Source: Saccharothrix coeruleofusca (GTDB lineage Bacteria; Actinomycetota; Actinomycetes; Mycobacteriales; Pseudonocardiaceae). From it: DNA of 64,000 bases. Shown here in pieces: positions 15,124 to 26,867 of the stretch (the first letter of the stretch is position 1; every line of letters begins with the position of its first letter). The position numbers and the translations under genes are program-made. The notes beneath the pieces were generated by a model. The model was not told where the DNA came from. It ran no database searches and worked only from the letters and a program-made list of their open reading frames with translations. The stretch is taken from the NCBI RefSeq assembly GCF_014648515.1, contig NZ_BMRG01000011.1, positions 44,706 through 108,705 of the forward strand, in the 5' to 3' direction.

Positions 15124-15741
15124 TCAGACGACCTCCAGCGGGCGCAGGATGCGGCCCAGCCACTCGCCCACCACGCGGTGCAGGCCCTCCAGGTCGCCCT
15201 TGAGGTTGTGGTCGCCCGGCTGCACCACCACTTCCCGGTGGTGGCCGGGCGACGGCATCCCGAACGGGTCCTTCTCGCCCTGCACCACCAGGCTCGGCAC
15301 CTCCAGCGCGTCCAGCTCGGCCAGCCGCGACTTCTCCGGCCTGCCCGGCGGGTGCACCGGGAACGCCAGGCACAGCACCGCCACCGCCTGGCCGTCGGCC
15401 GCCGTCCGGCAGGCCACCCGCGCGCCCGAGGACCGGCCGCCGAACAGCAGCGGCAGCGTGTCGAACGAGCGCGAGCCCAGCTCCTCCGCCACCGCCAACC
15501 AGGCCGCGTCCAGCTGCTTGGCCGGGGCCGGGGCGCGCCTGCCCGCCACCCGGTAGGGCTGCTCGACCAGCGCCACGTGCACGCCCGCGGCGACCGCCGC
15601 GCGGGCCGCCGCCACCAGGTCCGGGGCCAGGATGCCGCCACCCGCGCCGTGGCCCAGCAGCAGCGCCGCCCGGCCCTCCGGGGCGCAGTGCATCTCGACC
15701 CTGGCCGGGCCGTGCGGGGTGTCGACCAGCCTGGTGGTCAT
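15124..15741 (-). CDS. Alpha/beta hydrolase of the KANL3/Tex30 family
   Basis: A 205-residue hydrolase. It starts with the substrate-fold strand and oxyanion segment LLLGHGAGGG, has the nucleophile elbow FGGRSSGARV (Ser near residue 104), an aspartate in VVQGEKDPFG and the catalytic histidine in GDHNLKG. The family includes predicted hydrolases of unknown substrate. It is convergent with ybaK (four bases apart) and ten bases after the SRAP gene, with which it may be cotranscribed. Confidence 0.82.
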   Translation of the reverse strand: MTTRLVDTPHGPARVEMHCAPEGRAALLLGHGAGGGILAPDLVAAARAAVAAGVHVALVEQPYRVAGRRAPAPAKQLDAAWLAVAEELGSRSFDTLPLLFGGRSSGARVACRTAADGQAVAVLCLAFPVHPPGRPEKSRLAELDALEVPSLVVQGEKDPFGMPSPGHHREVVVQPGDHNLKGDLEGLHRVVGEWLGRILRPLEVV

Positions 15742-15751
15742 CTCGGCGCGG

Positions 15752-16513
15752 TCATTTCAGCTCGAACAGGGTGGGCTCCGGCTTCTCGTCCTCGGCCAGC
15801 GCGATCGGGTCCAGCAGGGACGGGTCGTTGTTGCGGATGCTGTTGACCCGAGTGGACACCGGGCGCAGCTCCAGGGCGTTGACCAGGTCCAGGTCCGGCT
15901 CCAGCAGGTGCTTCGGGTCGGTGCTGTCCGGGTCCAGCCAGGCCGCCCAGCGGTCGCGGGGCAGCACCAGCGGCATCCGGTGGTGCACCTGCGTCATCTC
16001 GCCGATGGCGTCGGTGGTCAGCACCGCGCACGTGACGATCGGCTTGCGCTCGTCGCCGTCCTGCTGCCACCACACCGACCAGATGCCCGCCATGGCCAGG
16101 CTGGAGCCGTCGCCGGGGGTGATGAAGTACGGCTGCTTGCGGCCCTCGCCGGGCTGCCACTCGTACCAGCCGTCGGCCGGGACCAGGCAGCGGCGCTTGG
16201 CCGCGGAGTCGCGGTAGGCGGGCTTGTCCAGCACGCTCTCCGCCCGCGCGTTGATCATCTTGGCGGCCGTGGACAGGTCCTTGGCCCAGTGCGGGACCAG
16301 CCCCCAGCGCATCACCCGGACGCTGCGCTCGGTGACCTCCGGGTCCGGCTCGCCGTCCCCGTCGCGCGGGTGCCGCTCGACCACCGCCAGCACCGGTTTG
16401 GTCGGCGCCACGTTGTAGTCCGGTCCCGGTGCCCCGCCCTCGGTCCCGTCCACCGCGTCGAACTCCGCCGCGAGCAGCGCCGGGTTCTTGGTCGAGGCGT
16501 ACCTGCCGCACAA
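15752..16513 (-). CDS. SRAP domain abasic-site DNA-crosslinking protein (YedK/HMCES family)
   Basis: A 253-residue SOS-response-associated peptidase. Catalytic Cys2 is in MCGRYAS and becomes the N-terminus after Met removal, so the TTG start at 16513 is fixed by function; GGAGGTGA lies upstream of it at normal spacing. Other conserved blocks are [31 protein letters not shown] (the Asn and Glu of the active site), [12 protein letters not shown] and HHRMPLVL. It forms a thiazolidine crosslink with abasic sites in single-stranded DNA. It corresponds to the gene next to aroA in M. tuberculosis. Confidence 0.93.
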   Translation of the reverse strand: MCGRYASTKNPALLAAEFDAVDGTEGGAPGPDYNVAPTKPVLAVVERHPRDGDGEPDPEVTERSVRVMRWGLVPHWAKDLSTAAKMINARAESVLDKPAYRDSAAKRRCLVPADGWYEWQPGEGRKQPYFITPGDGSSLAMAGIWSVWWQQDGDERKPIVTCAVLTTDAIGEMTQVHHRMPLVLPRDRWAAWLDPDSTDPKHLLEPDLDLVNALELRPVSTRVNSIRNNDPSLLDPIALAEDEKPEPTLFELK

Positions 16514-16596
16514 AACCGATCACCTCCGACCGCCATCGTCGCACGTCGCGACGCCCGGTGCGAGCCATCCGGAATCCGATGCGGGATCATCTGGCC

Positions 16597-17874
16597 ATGA
16601 CTCCGGCCATGACTCCGCAGTGGTCCGCTCCCACCGCCGACGGTCCCGTGCGCGCGACCGTGCCCGTGCCCGGTTCCAAGTCGATCACCAACCGGGCGCT
16701 GGTACTGGCCGCGATCGCCGACGCCCCGGCGACGCTGCACGCCCCGCTGCGCAGCCGGGACACCCTGCTGATGGCCGCCGCGCTGCGCGCGCTGGGCGTC
16801 GGGGTCGAAGACGGGCCGGACGGGTCGTGGCGGGTGACACCCGCTCCGCTGCGGGGACCGGCGTCGGTGGACTGCGGGCTGGCCGGGACGGTCATGCGGT
16901 TCCTGCCGCCCGCCGCCGCGCTGGCCACCGGCGAGGTGCTCTTCGACGGCGACGAGCAGGCGCGGGTCCGGCCCATGGGGACGGTGCTGGGCGCGCTGCG
17001 CGCCCTGGGCGCGGACGTGGACGGCGACGCGCTGCCGTTCACCCTGCGCGGCAAGGGCGGGCTGCCCGGCGGCGAGGTGACCATCGACGCTTCGGCGTCC
17101 TCCCAGTTCGTCTCCGGGCTGCTGCTGTCGGGCGCGCGGTACGAGAGCGGCCTCACGGTCGTGCACTCCGGCAAGCCCGTGCCGTCGCTGCCGCACATCG
17201 ACATGACCGTGGCGATGCTGCGCGAGGCGGGCGTGGCCGTGGACGACTCCACCCCGGACACCTGGCGGGTGCAGCCGGGGCCGGTGGCCGGGCGGGACTG
17301 GCACGTCGAGCCGGACCTGTCCAACGCCACGCCGTTCCTGGCCGCCGCCGCGGTGACCGGCGGCGAGGTCACCGTGCCCGGCTGGCCCGCGTCCACCACG
17401 CAGCCCGGCGACGCGGCGCGGGACCTGTTCGCGCGCATGGGGTGCGTGGTGGAGCTGTCCCCGGCCGGGCTGACCCTGCGCGGCCCGGACCGGCTGATGG
17501 GCGTGGACGTCGACCTGCGCGACGAGAGCGAGCTGACGCCGACCGTGGCGGCGCTGGCCGTGCTGGCCGACGGCCCCACCCGCATCCGCGGCGTCGCGCA
17601 CATCCGGGGCCACGAGACCGACCGCATCGCGGCGCTGGTGGCCGAGATCAACGGCCTGGGGGGCGCGGCCGAGGAGACCGAGGACGGCCTGGTGATCACC
17701 CCCGCCCCGCTGCGCGGCGGCGTGTGGCACGCCTACGCCGACCACCGGATGGCCACGGCGGGCGCGATCATCGGGCTGGTCGTGCCCGGCGTGGTGGTGG
17801 ACGACATCGGCTCCACCACCAAGACCATCCCGGACTTCCCCGGCATGTGGGCCGACCTGCTCGGGGTGCGCTGA
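16597..17874 (+). CDS. aroA: 3-phosphoshikimate 1-carboxyvinyltransferase (EPSP synthase)
   Basis: A 425-residue EPSP synthase, the sixth shikimate-pathway step joining shikimate-3-phosphate and phosphoenolpyruvate. Active-site blocks are [14 protein letters not shown] (Lys/Ser phosphate binders), [15 protein letters not shown] (the glyphosate-site loop), [39 protein letters not shown] and [14 protein letters not shown] 16597 is used; an in-frame ATG follows at 16609. One base separates it from rsgA, so the two are an operon, as in mycobacteria. Confidence 0.96.
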   Translation: MTPAMTPQWSAPTADGPVRATVPVPGSKSITNRALVLAAIADAPATLHAPLRSRDTLLMAAALRALGVGVEDGPDGSWRVTPAPLRGPASVDCGLAGTVMRFLPPAAALATGEVLFDGDEQARVRPMGTVLGALRALGADVDGDALPFTLRGKGGLPGGEVTIDASASSQFVSGLLLSGARYESGLTVVHSGKPVPSLPHIDMTVAMLREAGVAVDDSTPDTWRVQPGPVAGRDWHVEPDLSNATPFLAAAAVTGGEVTVPGWPASTTQPGDAARDLFARMGCVVELSPAGLTLRGPDRLMGVDVDLRDESELTPTVAALAVLADGPTRIRGVAHIRGHETDRIAALVAEINGLGGAAEETEDGLVITPAPLRGGVWHAYADHRMATAGAIIGLVVPGVVVDDIGSTTKTIPDFPGMWADLLGVR

Positions 17875-17875
17875 C

Positions 17876-18886
17876 GTGGCCCGCGGCGACTGGCGGCGGC
17901 TGGACGAGTCCGACGTGCGGGTCCGGCCGGGCAAGGGCACCCGGCCGCGCAGCAAGCGCCGCCCCGAGCACGCCGACGCCGTGCCCGCGATGGTGGTGGG
18001 GGTGGACCGCGGGCGGTGGACGTGCGCGGTCGAGGACGACCCCGGCAGGCTGGTCACCGCCATGCGGGCGCGCGAGCTGGGCCGCACGCCGGTGGTCGTG
18101 GGCGACCAGGTCGGCCTGGTCGGCGACACCTCCGGGCAGCCGGACACGCTGGCCAGGATCGTGCGGGTGACCGAGCGGCGCAGCGTGCTGCGGCGCACCG
18201 CCGACGACACCGACCCGTTCGAGCGGGTGGTGGTCGCCAACGCCGAGCAGCTGGTGATCGTGACCGCGCTGGCCGACCCGCCGCCGCGCCGGGGCTTCAT
18301 CGACCGCTGCCTGGTCGCCGCCTACGCGGGCGGGCTGGAGCCGCTGCTGTGCCTGACCAAGTCGGACCTGGCGCCGCCGGACGAGCTGCTGGCCGCGTAC
18401 TCGGAGCTGGACGTGCCGGTGGTGGTGACGCGGTCCGACGTGGACCCCGCCGAGCTGCGGGAACGGCTGGTCGACCGGCTCTCCGCGCTGATCGGGCACT
18501 CCGGGGTGGGCAAGTCGACGCTGGTCAACAAGCTGGTGCCGGACGCCAACCGGGCGGTGGGCGTGGTCAGCGGGGTCGGCAAGGGCAGGCACACCTCCAC
18601 CCAGGCCGTGGCGCTGCCGCTGCCCGAGGGCGGCTGGGCGGTGGACACGCCGGGCATCCGCTCGTTCGGCCTGGCGCACATCACCCCGGACGACATCGTG
18701 GCGGCGTTCCCGGACATGAAGGCCATGGCCGAGGAGTGCCCGTCCGGGTGCGGTCACCTGGGCGCTCCCGACGACCCCGACTGCATGCTGGACGAGCTGG
18801 TCACCACCGGCGAGGCGTCCCCAGGCCGCCTCGCCTCGCTGCGCCGCCTGCTCGCCTCCCGAGCCAAGCTCGACGAGTACGACTGA
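17876..18886 (+). CDS. rsgA: Ribosome small-subunit-dependent GTPase A
   Basis: A 336-residue circularly permuted GTPase that aids late 30S maturation. It has an OB-fold N-domain, then motifs in permuted order: G4 (CLTKSDL), G1 (GHSGVGKSTLVNKL), G3 (VDTPGIRSFG), with switch-region GRHTST. The zinc motif (EECPSGCGHLG...DC) and a C-terminal helix follow. The GTG start lies one base after the aroA stop. It is followed within six bases by an intergenic repeat core, which may end the transcript. Confidence 0.96.
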   Translation: MARGDWRRLDESDVRVRPGKGTRPRSKRRPEHADAVPAMVVGVDRGRWTCAVEDDPGRLVTAMRARELGRTPVVVGDQVGLVGDTSGQPDTLARIVRVTERRSVLRRTADDTDPFERVVVANAEQLVIVTALADPPPRRGFIDRCLVAAYAGGLEPLLCLTKSDLAPPDELLAAYSELDVPVVVTRSDVDPAELRERLVDRLSALIGHSGVGKSTLVNKLVPDANRAVGVVSGVGKGRHTSTQAVALPLPEGGWAVDTPGIRSFGLAHITPDDIVAAFPDMKAMAEECPSGCGHLGAPDDPDCMLDELVTTGEASPGRLASLRRLLASRAKLDEYD

Positions 18887-18891
18887 CGTCT

Positions 18892-18938
18892 GCAAGTACT
18901 ACCCGCCCCACCTCCTGGGGTCGCTAACCACTACCCGG
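18892..18938 (-). repeat. Intergenic repeat core, copy B (minus orientation)
   Basis: Reads GCAAGTACTACCC ... CGCTAACCACTACCCGG on the plus strand, the reverse complement of the copy at 7578. It lies directly after rsgA. This is the only core copy found between tandem rather than convergent genes. Confidence 0.7.
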
Positions 18939-19096
18939 CAGGCCGCGCAACCACCGAACCGGTGATACCCGCGTACAGGGGATTCCCGCCATGAGCCGCC
19001 GGGGCCCGCGTCCGAACGGGTGCGTTCGAACGCCCGCGCACCGGCTCGACCGCGTCCGCCGCACCGGCGCGGCACGCGGTAGTAGCCTGCGCGACC

Positions 19097-19483
19097 GTGG
19101 CCAAGGTGACCGGAATAGGCGGGGTCTTCCTGCGCTCCCGCAACCCCACGCGGCTGGCGGGCTGGTACCGCGAGCACCTGGGCGTGCCGATGAGCGACCA
19201 CGGCACCGTGACGTTCCACTGGGACGACTCGGCCACCGACGACCACCCCGGCACGACCACCTTCGCGCTGTTCGCCCAGGACAGCGACTACTTCGGCGAA
19301 CCGGGCCAGCGGGCCATGCTCAACCTGCGCGTGGACGACCTGCACGACCTGCTCGGACGGCTGCGCGCGCGGGGCGTGGAAGTGCTGCCGGACACCGAGG
19401 ACTCGGAGTTCGGCCGGTTCGGCTGGTGCGTCGACCCGGAGGGCAACCGCATCGAGCTGTGGGAACCCGCGCCCGGCATGTGA
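19097..19483 (+). CDS. VOC family (glyoxalase-like) protein
   Basis: A 128-residue vicinal-oxygen-chelate protein with paired beta-alpha-beta-beta-beta units. Landmarks are GGVFLRSRNPTRLAGWYREHLGV at the start and GRFGWCVDPEGNRIELWEP at the end, containing the metal-ligand glutamate position. Substrate is unknown (dioxygenase, lyase or resistance roles all occur). TAGCCT (19083-19088) is a -10 box 8 nt before the GTG start. A 12-bp palindrome GCGTTCGAACGC (19022-19033) lies further upstream. Confidence 0.85.
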   Translation: MAKVTGIGGVFLRSRNPTRLAGWYREHLGVPMSDHGTVTFHWDDSATDDHPGTTTFALFAQDSDYFGEPGQRAMLNLRVDDLHDLLGRLRARGVEVLPDTEDSEFGRFGWCVDPEGNRIELWEPAPGM

Positions 19484-19496
19484 CCGCCGGGCGCGG

Positions 19497-20000
19497 CTAC
19501 ATCAGCTCCAGCACGAAGCTCAGCTCCTGCGGCGCGTACCAGGCCAGCTCGTGGTCCTCCGCGCTGCCCATGGCGAACTCCGCGTCCGGGTCGCCCAGGT
19601 CCGCCTCGTCCACCACCTCGGCCGCCTCGCGCACCGCGTCCTCGGCCTCGGCGGTGTCCAGGTGGATCGCGGCGATCCGCTTCAGCGGCACCGCCCCGGA
19701 CACCTTCACCACCGAGAAGTCCAGGTCCGGCCGGGGCGTCACGTCGTCCACGTCCACCGACACCACCGCGCGCCGCGCCGGGGCCTTGTCGTCGGCGGCC
19801 AGCTCGGCGGCCAGCAGGCGCAGCGAAGCCCGCGCCGCGTCCAGCATCGCGACGTACTCCAGCTCCTCGGTGTCGCCGGTGGCGTAGGACTCGCGCAGCG
19901 CCGGGGTCAGCGCGAAACCCGTGCCGCCCACCGGGACGAACTCGCCCCGCTCCACCAGCTCCCGCAGCGACGCCACGGTCGCGGGCAGGTAGACCCTCAT
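19497..20000 (-). CDS. DUF6912 family protein
   Basis: A 167-residue acidic, soluble protein beginning MRVYLPATVASLRELVERGEF, the signature of the actinobacterial DUF6912 family. The rest reads as alternating strands and helices (RRAVVSVDVDDV, DFSVVKVSGAV, ELSFVLELM). Its biochemical role is unknown. Its start overlaps the stop of the acyltransferase gene by four bases, so it is the last gene of a three-gene operon with that enzyme and a kinase-like protein. Confidence 0.8.
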   Translation of the reverse strand: MRVYLPATVASLRELVERGEFVPVGGTGFALTPALRESYATGDTEELEYVAMLDAARASLRLLAAELAADDKAPARRAVVSVDVDDVTPRPDLDFSVVKVSGAVPLKRIAAIHLDTAEAEDAVREAAEVVDEADLGDPDAEFAMGSAEDHELAWYAPQELSFVLELM

Positions 20001-21388
20001 GCGGACACCGTTCCCATCAGCTCCTCCACCGACTCCTCCACCATGGCCGCGAGCACGTCGACGTCCGGCATGGCGTCGCGGTCCGCGTTCAACCCGAAGT
20101 ACACGCCGCCGTCGTAGGACGTCACGCCGATCGACAGCGCCTGGTTCTTCGCCAGCGGCACCACGGGGAACATCTCGATCATCCTCGCCCCCGCCGCGTA
20201 CAGCGGCACCTGGGGGCCGGGCACGTTGGTCACCACCACGTTGAACAGCCGCCGGGAGAACGAGCTGGCCGCGCGGGCGCCCAGGGCGTGCAGCGTCGGC
20301 GGCGCGAACCCGGAGAACCGCACCAGCGTCTGCGCCGCCACCGACTGGCCCGACTCCTGGTGCGCCCGCATCGCGTGGCTGACGTGGTGCAGCCGCACCA
20401 CCGGGTTCGGCTCCCCCACCGGCAGGTCCACCAGGTACGCCGCGACCTGCCCGCCCGCCGGGGCGCCGTCCTCGGCGCGCACCGACATCGGGGCCATCGC
20501 GCGCATCGTGGTGTGCGCGGTGACCGCCTCGCCCCTGGAGAGCAGCCAGTTCCGCAGCGCCCCGGACAGCACCGCCAGCACCCCGTCGTTGACCGTGCCG
20601 CCGTGCGCCCGGCGGATCGCGCGGAACTCGTCCAGCCGGGCCCGCGCCACCGCGAAGCGGCGTTGCGGCGAGATGCGCACGTTCAGCGGGCTGCCCGGCG
20701 CGGGCGTGGCCGCCGTGCGCACCGCCGACGCCAGACCGCCCAGCGCGCCCGCCACCTTGCGCACCGTGGCCACCGTGTCCATCGCCGCCGAGCGCACGTT
20801 CTCCACCAGCTCACCCGGCCGCTGCACGGCCTCGGCCACCGCGTCGGCCACCAGCTGCACCGGGCTCGGCTCCGGCTGCGGCATCCACAGGTTCTCCACC
20901 GGCCCGCGCGGGGTCGCCGAGACGTCCAGCATCACCTGGCCGATCTCCGGCGCCCCCAACCCGTCCACCACCGCCTGGTGGGTCTTGGTGACCACCGCGG
21001 TGCGGTTGCGGGCCAGTCCCTCGACCAGGTAGACCTCCCACAGCGGGCGGGCGTGGTCCAGCGGCCGCGACATCAACCGCGCCACCAGCTCGTGCAGCTG
21101 CTGGTCGCTGCCCGGCTTGGGCAGCGCGGAGCGGCGCACGTGGTAGGTGACGTCGAAGTCCTGGTCGTCCACCCACACCGGGCGGGCCAGCCTGCCCGGC
21201 ACCGGCACCACCTTCTGCCGGTAGCGCGGCACCAGCGCCAGCCGCTGCTCGATCAGGTCGACCAGCCGGTCGTAGTCGAAGCCCGTGCGGGGACGGCGGA
21301 ACACCGCGACCCCTCCGACGTGCATCGGCGTCGTGGAATCCTCCAGGTACAGGAACGAGGCGTCCAGCGCGGAGAGTCGGTCGGGCAT
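19997..21388 (-). CDS. WS/DGAT family O-acyltransferase
   Basis: A 463-residue wax-ester-synthase/diacylglycerol-acyltransferase protein. It opens with RLSALDASFLYLEDSTTPMHVGGVAVF and has the family's central PLWEVYLVEGL and C-terminal NVVVTNVPGPQVPLYAAGA blocks. The active-site motif is HQAVVDG at residues 137-143, where the canonical motif is HHxxxDG, so the second histidine is a glutamine. It may make triacylglycerol or wax esters at the membrane, but the substitution leaves activity uncertain. It is the middle gene of an operon; mycobacteria have tgs3-like genes in the same neighbourhood. Confidence 0.88.
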   Translation of the reverse strand: MPDRLSALDASFLYLEDSTTPMHVGGVAVFRRPRTGFDYDRLVDLIEQRLALVPRYRQKVVPVPGRLARPVWVDDQDFDVTYHVRRSALPKPGSDQQLHELVARLMSRPLDHARPLWEVYLVEGLARNRTAVVTKTHQAVVDGLGAPEIGQVMLDVSATPRGPVENLWMPQPEPSPVQLVADAVAEAVQRPGELVENVRSAAMDTVATVRKVAGALGGLASAVRTAATPAPGSPLNVRISPQRRFAVARARLDEFRAIRRAHGGTVNDGVLAVLSGALRNWLLSRGEAVTAHTTMRAMAPMSVRAEDGAPAGGQVAAYLVDLPVGEPNPVVRLHHVSHAMRAHQESGQSVAAQTLVRFSGFAPPTLHALGARAASSFSRRLFNVVVTNVPGPQVPLYAAGARMIEMFPVVPLAKNQALSIGVTSYDGGVYFGLNADRDAMPDVDVLAAMVEESVEELMGTVSA

Positions 21389-21398
21389 GAGGCCCAGG

Positions 21399-22067
21399 CT
21401 AGCCGGTGCAGCGGCGCACCAGCCTGGTCACGGCCGCCACCTCGGCGGCGTCGCGCTGCCTGCGGGCCAGCCTGATCCGCGCGGCGGCGGGCATCGCCTG
21501 CCGCACCTCGCCGCCCACCCCGTCCAGCAGCGAGCGCACCAGCCGCCCCCGCGCCCACCGGCGCAGCGGGCGCAGCGGGGCCACCGCCACGGCCAGCCAG
21601 CTCAGCGCCACGTCCACCCGCCGGTCCCCGCGCGCCGCGTCCGCCCAGTCGACCACCACCGGCCCCTCCGGGCCGAGCACCACGTTGCCGGGGTGCAGGT
21701 CCAGGTGCAGCAGCCCGCCCTCACCCGGCACGAAGTCCGGCGCGGGCACCTCGTCCAGGCCCCGGTGCAGCTCGGCGAGCTGGCGCCCCAGCGCCGCCGC
21801 GCGCCACGGGCGCGCGTCCAGCTCCTGCGACATGCGCGGGCCGGGGACGTACTCCATGACCAGCTCGGTGCGGTGGGCCTCCTCGACCCTGGGCACCGGG
21901 ACGCCGTGAGCGCGCAGGTGGCGCATCAGCTCGGCCTCGGGCCGCAGGTCGCGGTCCGCCCGGCTGCGCTTGGCGAGCAGGCCGTCCGGCCGCAGGAACA
22001 CATCGGCCTCCTGACCGCTGGCCAGGAGTCGATCACGGTGCGCGACGTTGCGCAGACGCGAGGTCAT
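21399..22067 (-). CDS. Kinase-fold phosphotransferase (RIO/APH-like)
   Basis: A 222-residue protein kinase-fold enzyme. It has a degenerate glycine loop (ASGQEADVFL), a lysine in LLAKRSR, a hinge (LVMEYVPGPRM), the catalytic loop LHLDLHPGNVVL with Asp and Asn, and the metal-binding VVDWADA in place of DFG. This matches small RIO-like/aminoglycoside phosphotransferase-type proteins; a drug substrate should not be assumed. The ATG at 22067 is ten codons before the conserved region. It is first in the operon with the WS/DGAT and DUF6912 genes. Confidence 0.75.
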   Translation of the reverse strand: MTSRLRNVAHRDRLLASGQEADVFLRPDGLLAKRSRADRDLRPEAELMRHLRAHGVPVPRVEEAHRTELVMEYVPGPRMSQELDARPWRAAALGRQLAELHRGLDEVPAPDFVPGEGGLLHLDLHPGNVVLGPEGPVVVDWADAARGDRRVDVALSWLAVAVAPLRPLRRWARGRLVRSLLDGVGGEVRQAMPAAARIRLARRQRDAAEVAAVTRLVRRCTG

Positions 22068-22130
22068 GTGACGATCATCATCATTGACAGCCGGAGCACA
22101 AGGGCCAAACGGGTGCGGGAGACTGTTCGG

Positions 22131-22904
22131 GTGGAGATCTCGCCCAAGGACAAGTTCGTCACCGTCTACGGCCGCAAGCCGGTGCTGGAAGCGCTGGACG
22201 ACCCGCGCCTGGAGGTCGACAAGGTGCTGCTCGCCGAGGGCGCGCGCGGTCCGGCGGCCAAGGAGATCCTGGACGCGGCGGGGCGGCGCGGGGTGCGGGT
22301 GCAGCGGGCCACGGCGCAGCGGGTGAAGGTGCTGGCGGGCAACGGGCGGCACGACCAGGGCGTGCTGGCCGACGTGGTCGCGCCCCGGATGCGACCGCTG
22401 GAGCTGGCCCTGCGCGACCGGCCGCGCGGGGTGCTGCTGCTCGACGGGATCACCACGCCCGCGAACGTCGGCATGATCCTGCGGACCGCCACGGCGGCGG
22501 GCATGGACGGCATCGTGGTGCCGCGCCGCGGTGTCGCGTCGATCGACCCGCTGGTGGTGAAGTCCTCGGCCGGGGTCGCGTTCCGGGCTCCGGTGCTGCG
22601 CTGCGCCACGGCGGGTGAGGCGGCGGCGCAGCTGCGGGCGGCGGGCTACCCGCTGTTCGCCCTCGACGCCGGGGCGCGCGAGTCGGTGTACTCGTTCTCG
22701 CTGCCGTCGCACGCGGCGTTCGTGCTGGGCTCGGAGACCTCGGGCATCTCCGACGAGGTGCGCCCGCACGTGACCGGGTGGTTGGCCATCCCGATGGCGG
22801 CGGGCGTGGAGTCGCTCAACGTCGCCTCCGCCGCCGCCGTCCTCTGCTTCGAGGTAGTCCGCCGCCGCGGCTGCCCCCGCGAGTCGAACCTCCGGACACC
22901 CTGA
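22131..22904 (+). CDS. TrmH/SpoU family RNA 2'-O-methyltransferase
   Basis: 257 residues. An N-terminal RNA-binding domain (FVTVYGRKPVLEALDDPRLEVDKVLLA) precedes the knotted SPOUT domain with motif 1 (GITTPANVGMILRTATAAG), motif 2 (FVLGSETSGISDEV) and motif 3 (IPMAAGVESLNVASAAAVLCFEVVRR). It methylates a 2'-hydroxyl on rRNA or tRNA; the position is not predictable. The GTG start is chosen by alignment to the domain. The last residues (ESNLRTP and stop) are encoded by the left arm of an intergenic repeat element. Confidence 0.9.
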   Translation: MEISPKDKFVTVYGRKPVLEALDDPRLEVDKVLLAEGARGPAAKEILDAAGRRGVRVQRATAQRVKVLAGNGRHDQGVLADVVAPRMRPLELALRDRPRGVLLLDGITTPANVGMILRTATAAGMDGIVVPRRGVASIDPLVVKSSAGVAFRAPVLRCATAGEAAAQLRAAGYPLFALDAGARESVYSFSLPSHAAFVLGSETSGISDEVRPHVTGWLAIPMAAGVESLNVASAAAVLCFEVVRRRGCPRESNLRTP

Positions 22905-23066
22905 ACTCAACATTCGCGCACCTCGGGCAGTAGTTACCGGCCCCCGCACACCCGTCCGGTAGTACTTGCCGACGCACCAGGGGAGCGCGCGCAGCGGGTG
23001 CCCCGCGAGCGCCGCTTTTAGTTCTGAACGCTCAGTTCGCGGTGCTTGAACGCTCGACTCGCGGGG
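22878..23066 (+). repeat. Composite intergenic repeat, copy C
   Basis: A left arm CGCGAGTCGAAC.. (22878) leads to a core (22926-22970) GGGCAGTAGTTACCGG ... CGGTAGTACTTGC and a right arm ending in TTGAACGCTCGACTCGCGG. About 140 of 153 bases match copy F at 49479 without gaps. It fills the space between convergent genes and encodes the TrmH C-terminus. Confidence 0.85.
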
Positions 23067-23456
23067 TCAGATGCCGAGGAGGATGTGGAGTTCGGCGAGG
23101 GTTTCGGCGGGGGTGCGGTGGTGGACGCCGACCATGCCCGCGGCGGCGGCGCCCCGGACGTTGACGGCCAGGTCGTCGACGAAGACGCAGTCGGCGGGGG
23201 TCAGGCCCAGGCGGCGCGCGGTCAGCAGGTAGATCCGCTCGTCCGGCTTGGCCCAGCCCGCCTCCCCGGAGGTGACCACGGCGTCGAACAGGTCCGCCCA
23301 CTCCGGCGGCGGCGACCACCGGCCGTCCGCGTTGGACAGCAGCGCGGTGCGCAGGCCGTGCCGCCGGGCCGCCCGCAGGGCGCCCACCAGGGGCGGCTCC
23401 TCCCCCTGCTCGTGGTCGGTGAGGACACCGCCGTAGTCCAGGATCAGCCCGCGCAC
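23067..23456 (-). CDS. HAD family hydrolase, minimal form
   Basis: A 129-residue HAD-superfamily protein with all four motifs: nucleophile Asp7 (LILDYGGVLTD), motif II (TALLSNAD), motif III (AKPDERIYLL) and motif IV (CVFVDDLAVNV). The cap domain is essentially absent and the protein is shorter than typical HAD-IA enzymes (about 200 residues), suggesting a compact phosphatase acting on a large or open substrate. Substrate unknown. Its stop adjoins the right arm of composite repeat C. Confidence 0.85.
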   Translation of the reverse strand: MRGLILDYGGVLTDHEQGEEPPLVGALRAARRHGLRTALLSNADGRWSPPPEWADLFDAVVTSGEAGWAKPDERIYLLTARRLGLTPADCVFVDDLAVNVRGAAAAGMVGVHHRTPAETLAELHILLGI

Positions 23457-23461
23457 CCCTG

Positions 23462-23487
23462 CACTCTATGGGGTCACTCTATGAGGT
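23462..23487. repeat. 13-bp tandem duplication in a divergent promoter region
   Basis: CACTCTATGGGGT (23462-23474) is followed directly by CACTCTATGAGGT (23475-23487), with one mismatch. It lies between the divergent HAD and Rv3235-like genes. Confidence 0.6.
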
Positions 23488-23527
23488 GAAGCTTGACCGG
23501 ATTCGCCGTCTCGGCGGTCGAGTGTTC

Positions 23528-23908
23528 ATGTCACTTCGCATGTGGACGTTGCGGGAGTACTCGGTGGCGACCCCGGTCCGGCTGCCCCGGCCCCGCGTCG
23601 AGGACGCCTCGCCGGTGCTGCTGGACCCCCGGCGGCTGCTGTCGGCGGTGGTCGAGGCGGTCGACGGGCGGCGGTCGCTGGGGCAGTTGCGCGCCGTGCT
23701 GCGCGGCCCCGCCCTGGAGGAGGTCGGGCGGCTGTTCTCCCCCGGCGTCGGCGTGCGGCTGGGGACCGTGCGCCTGTGCTGGGTGTCCAACGGCGTGGCC
23801 GAGATCGGCGGGACCGTGCGGCAGCGCAGCCGGGTGCGCGGCCTGGCGGCGCGGGTCGAACTGGTGGAGGGGGCGTGGCGGTGCACCCGGTTCCAGCTGC
23901 TGCCGTAG
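23528..23908 (+). CDS. Rv3235 family protein
   Basis: A 126-residue protein of the actinobacterial Rv3235 family, found upstream of secA1 in mycobacteria as here. It is arginine-rich with alternating strands (VRLCWVSNGVAEIGGTVRQRSRVRGLAARVELVEGAWRCTRFQLLP). The C-terminal part resembles other Rv3235 proteins that may have a role linked to secretion, but no function is established. ATG 23528 is used; ATG 23540 is also possible. A strong terminator begins four bases after the stop. Confidence 0.75.
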   Translation: MSLRMWTLREYSVATPVRLPRPRVEDASPVLLDPRRLLSAVVEAVDGRRSLGQLRAVLRGPALEEVGRLFSPGVGVRLGTVRLCWVSNGVAEIGGTVRQRSRVRGLAARVELVEGAWRCTRFQLLP

Positions 23909-23911
23909 CGC

Positions 23912-23946
23912 GCGAACGCCCCCGGCGCGGGGCCGGGGGCGTTCGC
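23912..23946. terminator. Bidirectional hairpin between Rv3235-like gene and secA
   Basis: A perfect 15-bp stem, 23912-23926 with 23932-23946 (arm GCGAACGCCCCCGGC), has a 5-nt loop and lies between convergent genes. Confidence 0.88.
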
Positions 23947-23993
23947 GGTCCGGGGGCGTTCGGGGTCCGCAGACCCACAGGGCAACCGCGAGG

Positions 23994-26867
<2,874 letters not shown>

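Noticed and set aside
16570-16596. GGAAT upstream of aroA as a SigR promoter
   Set aside because: At 18 nt spacing the downstream element is GCC rather than GTT.
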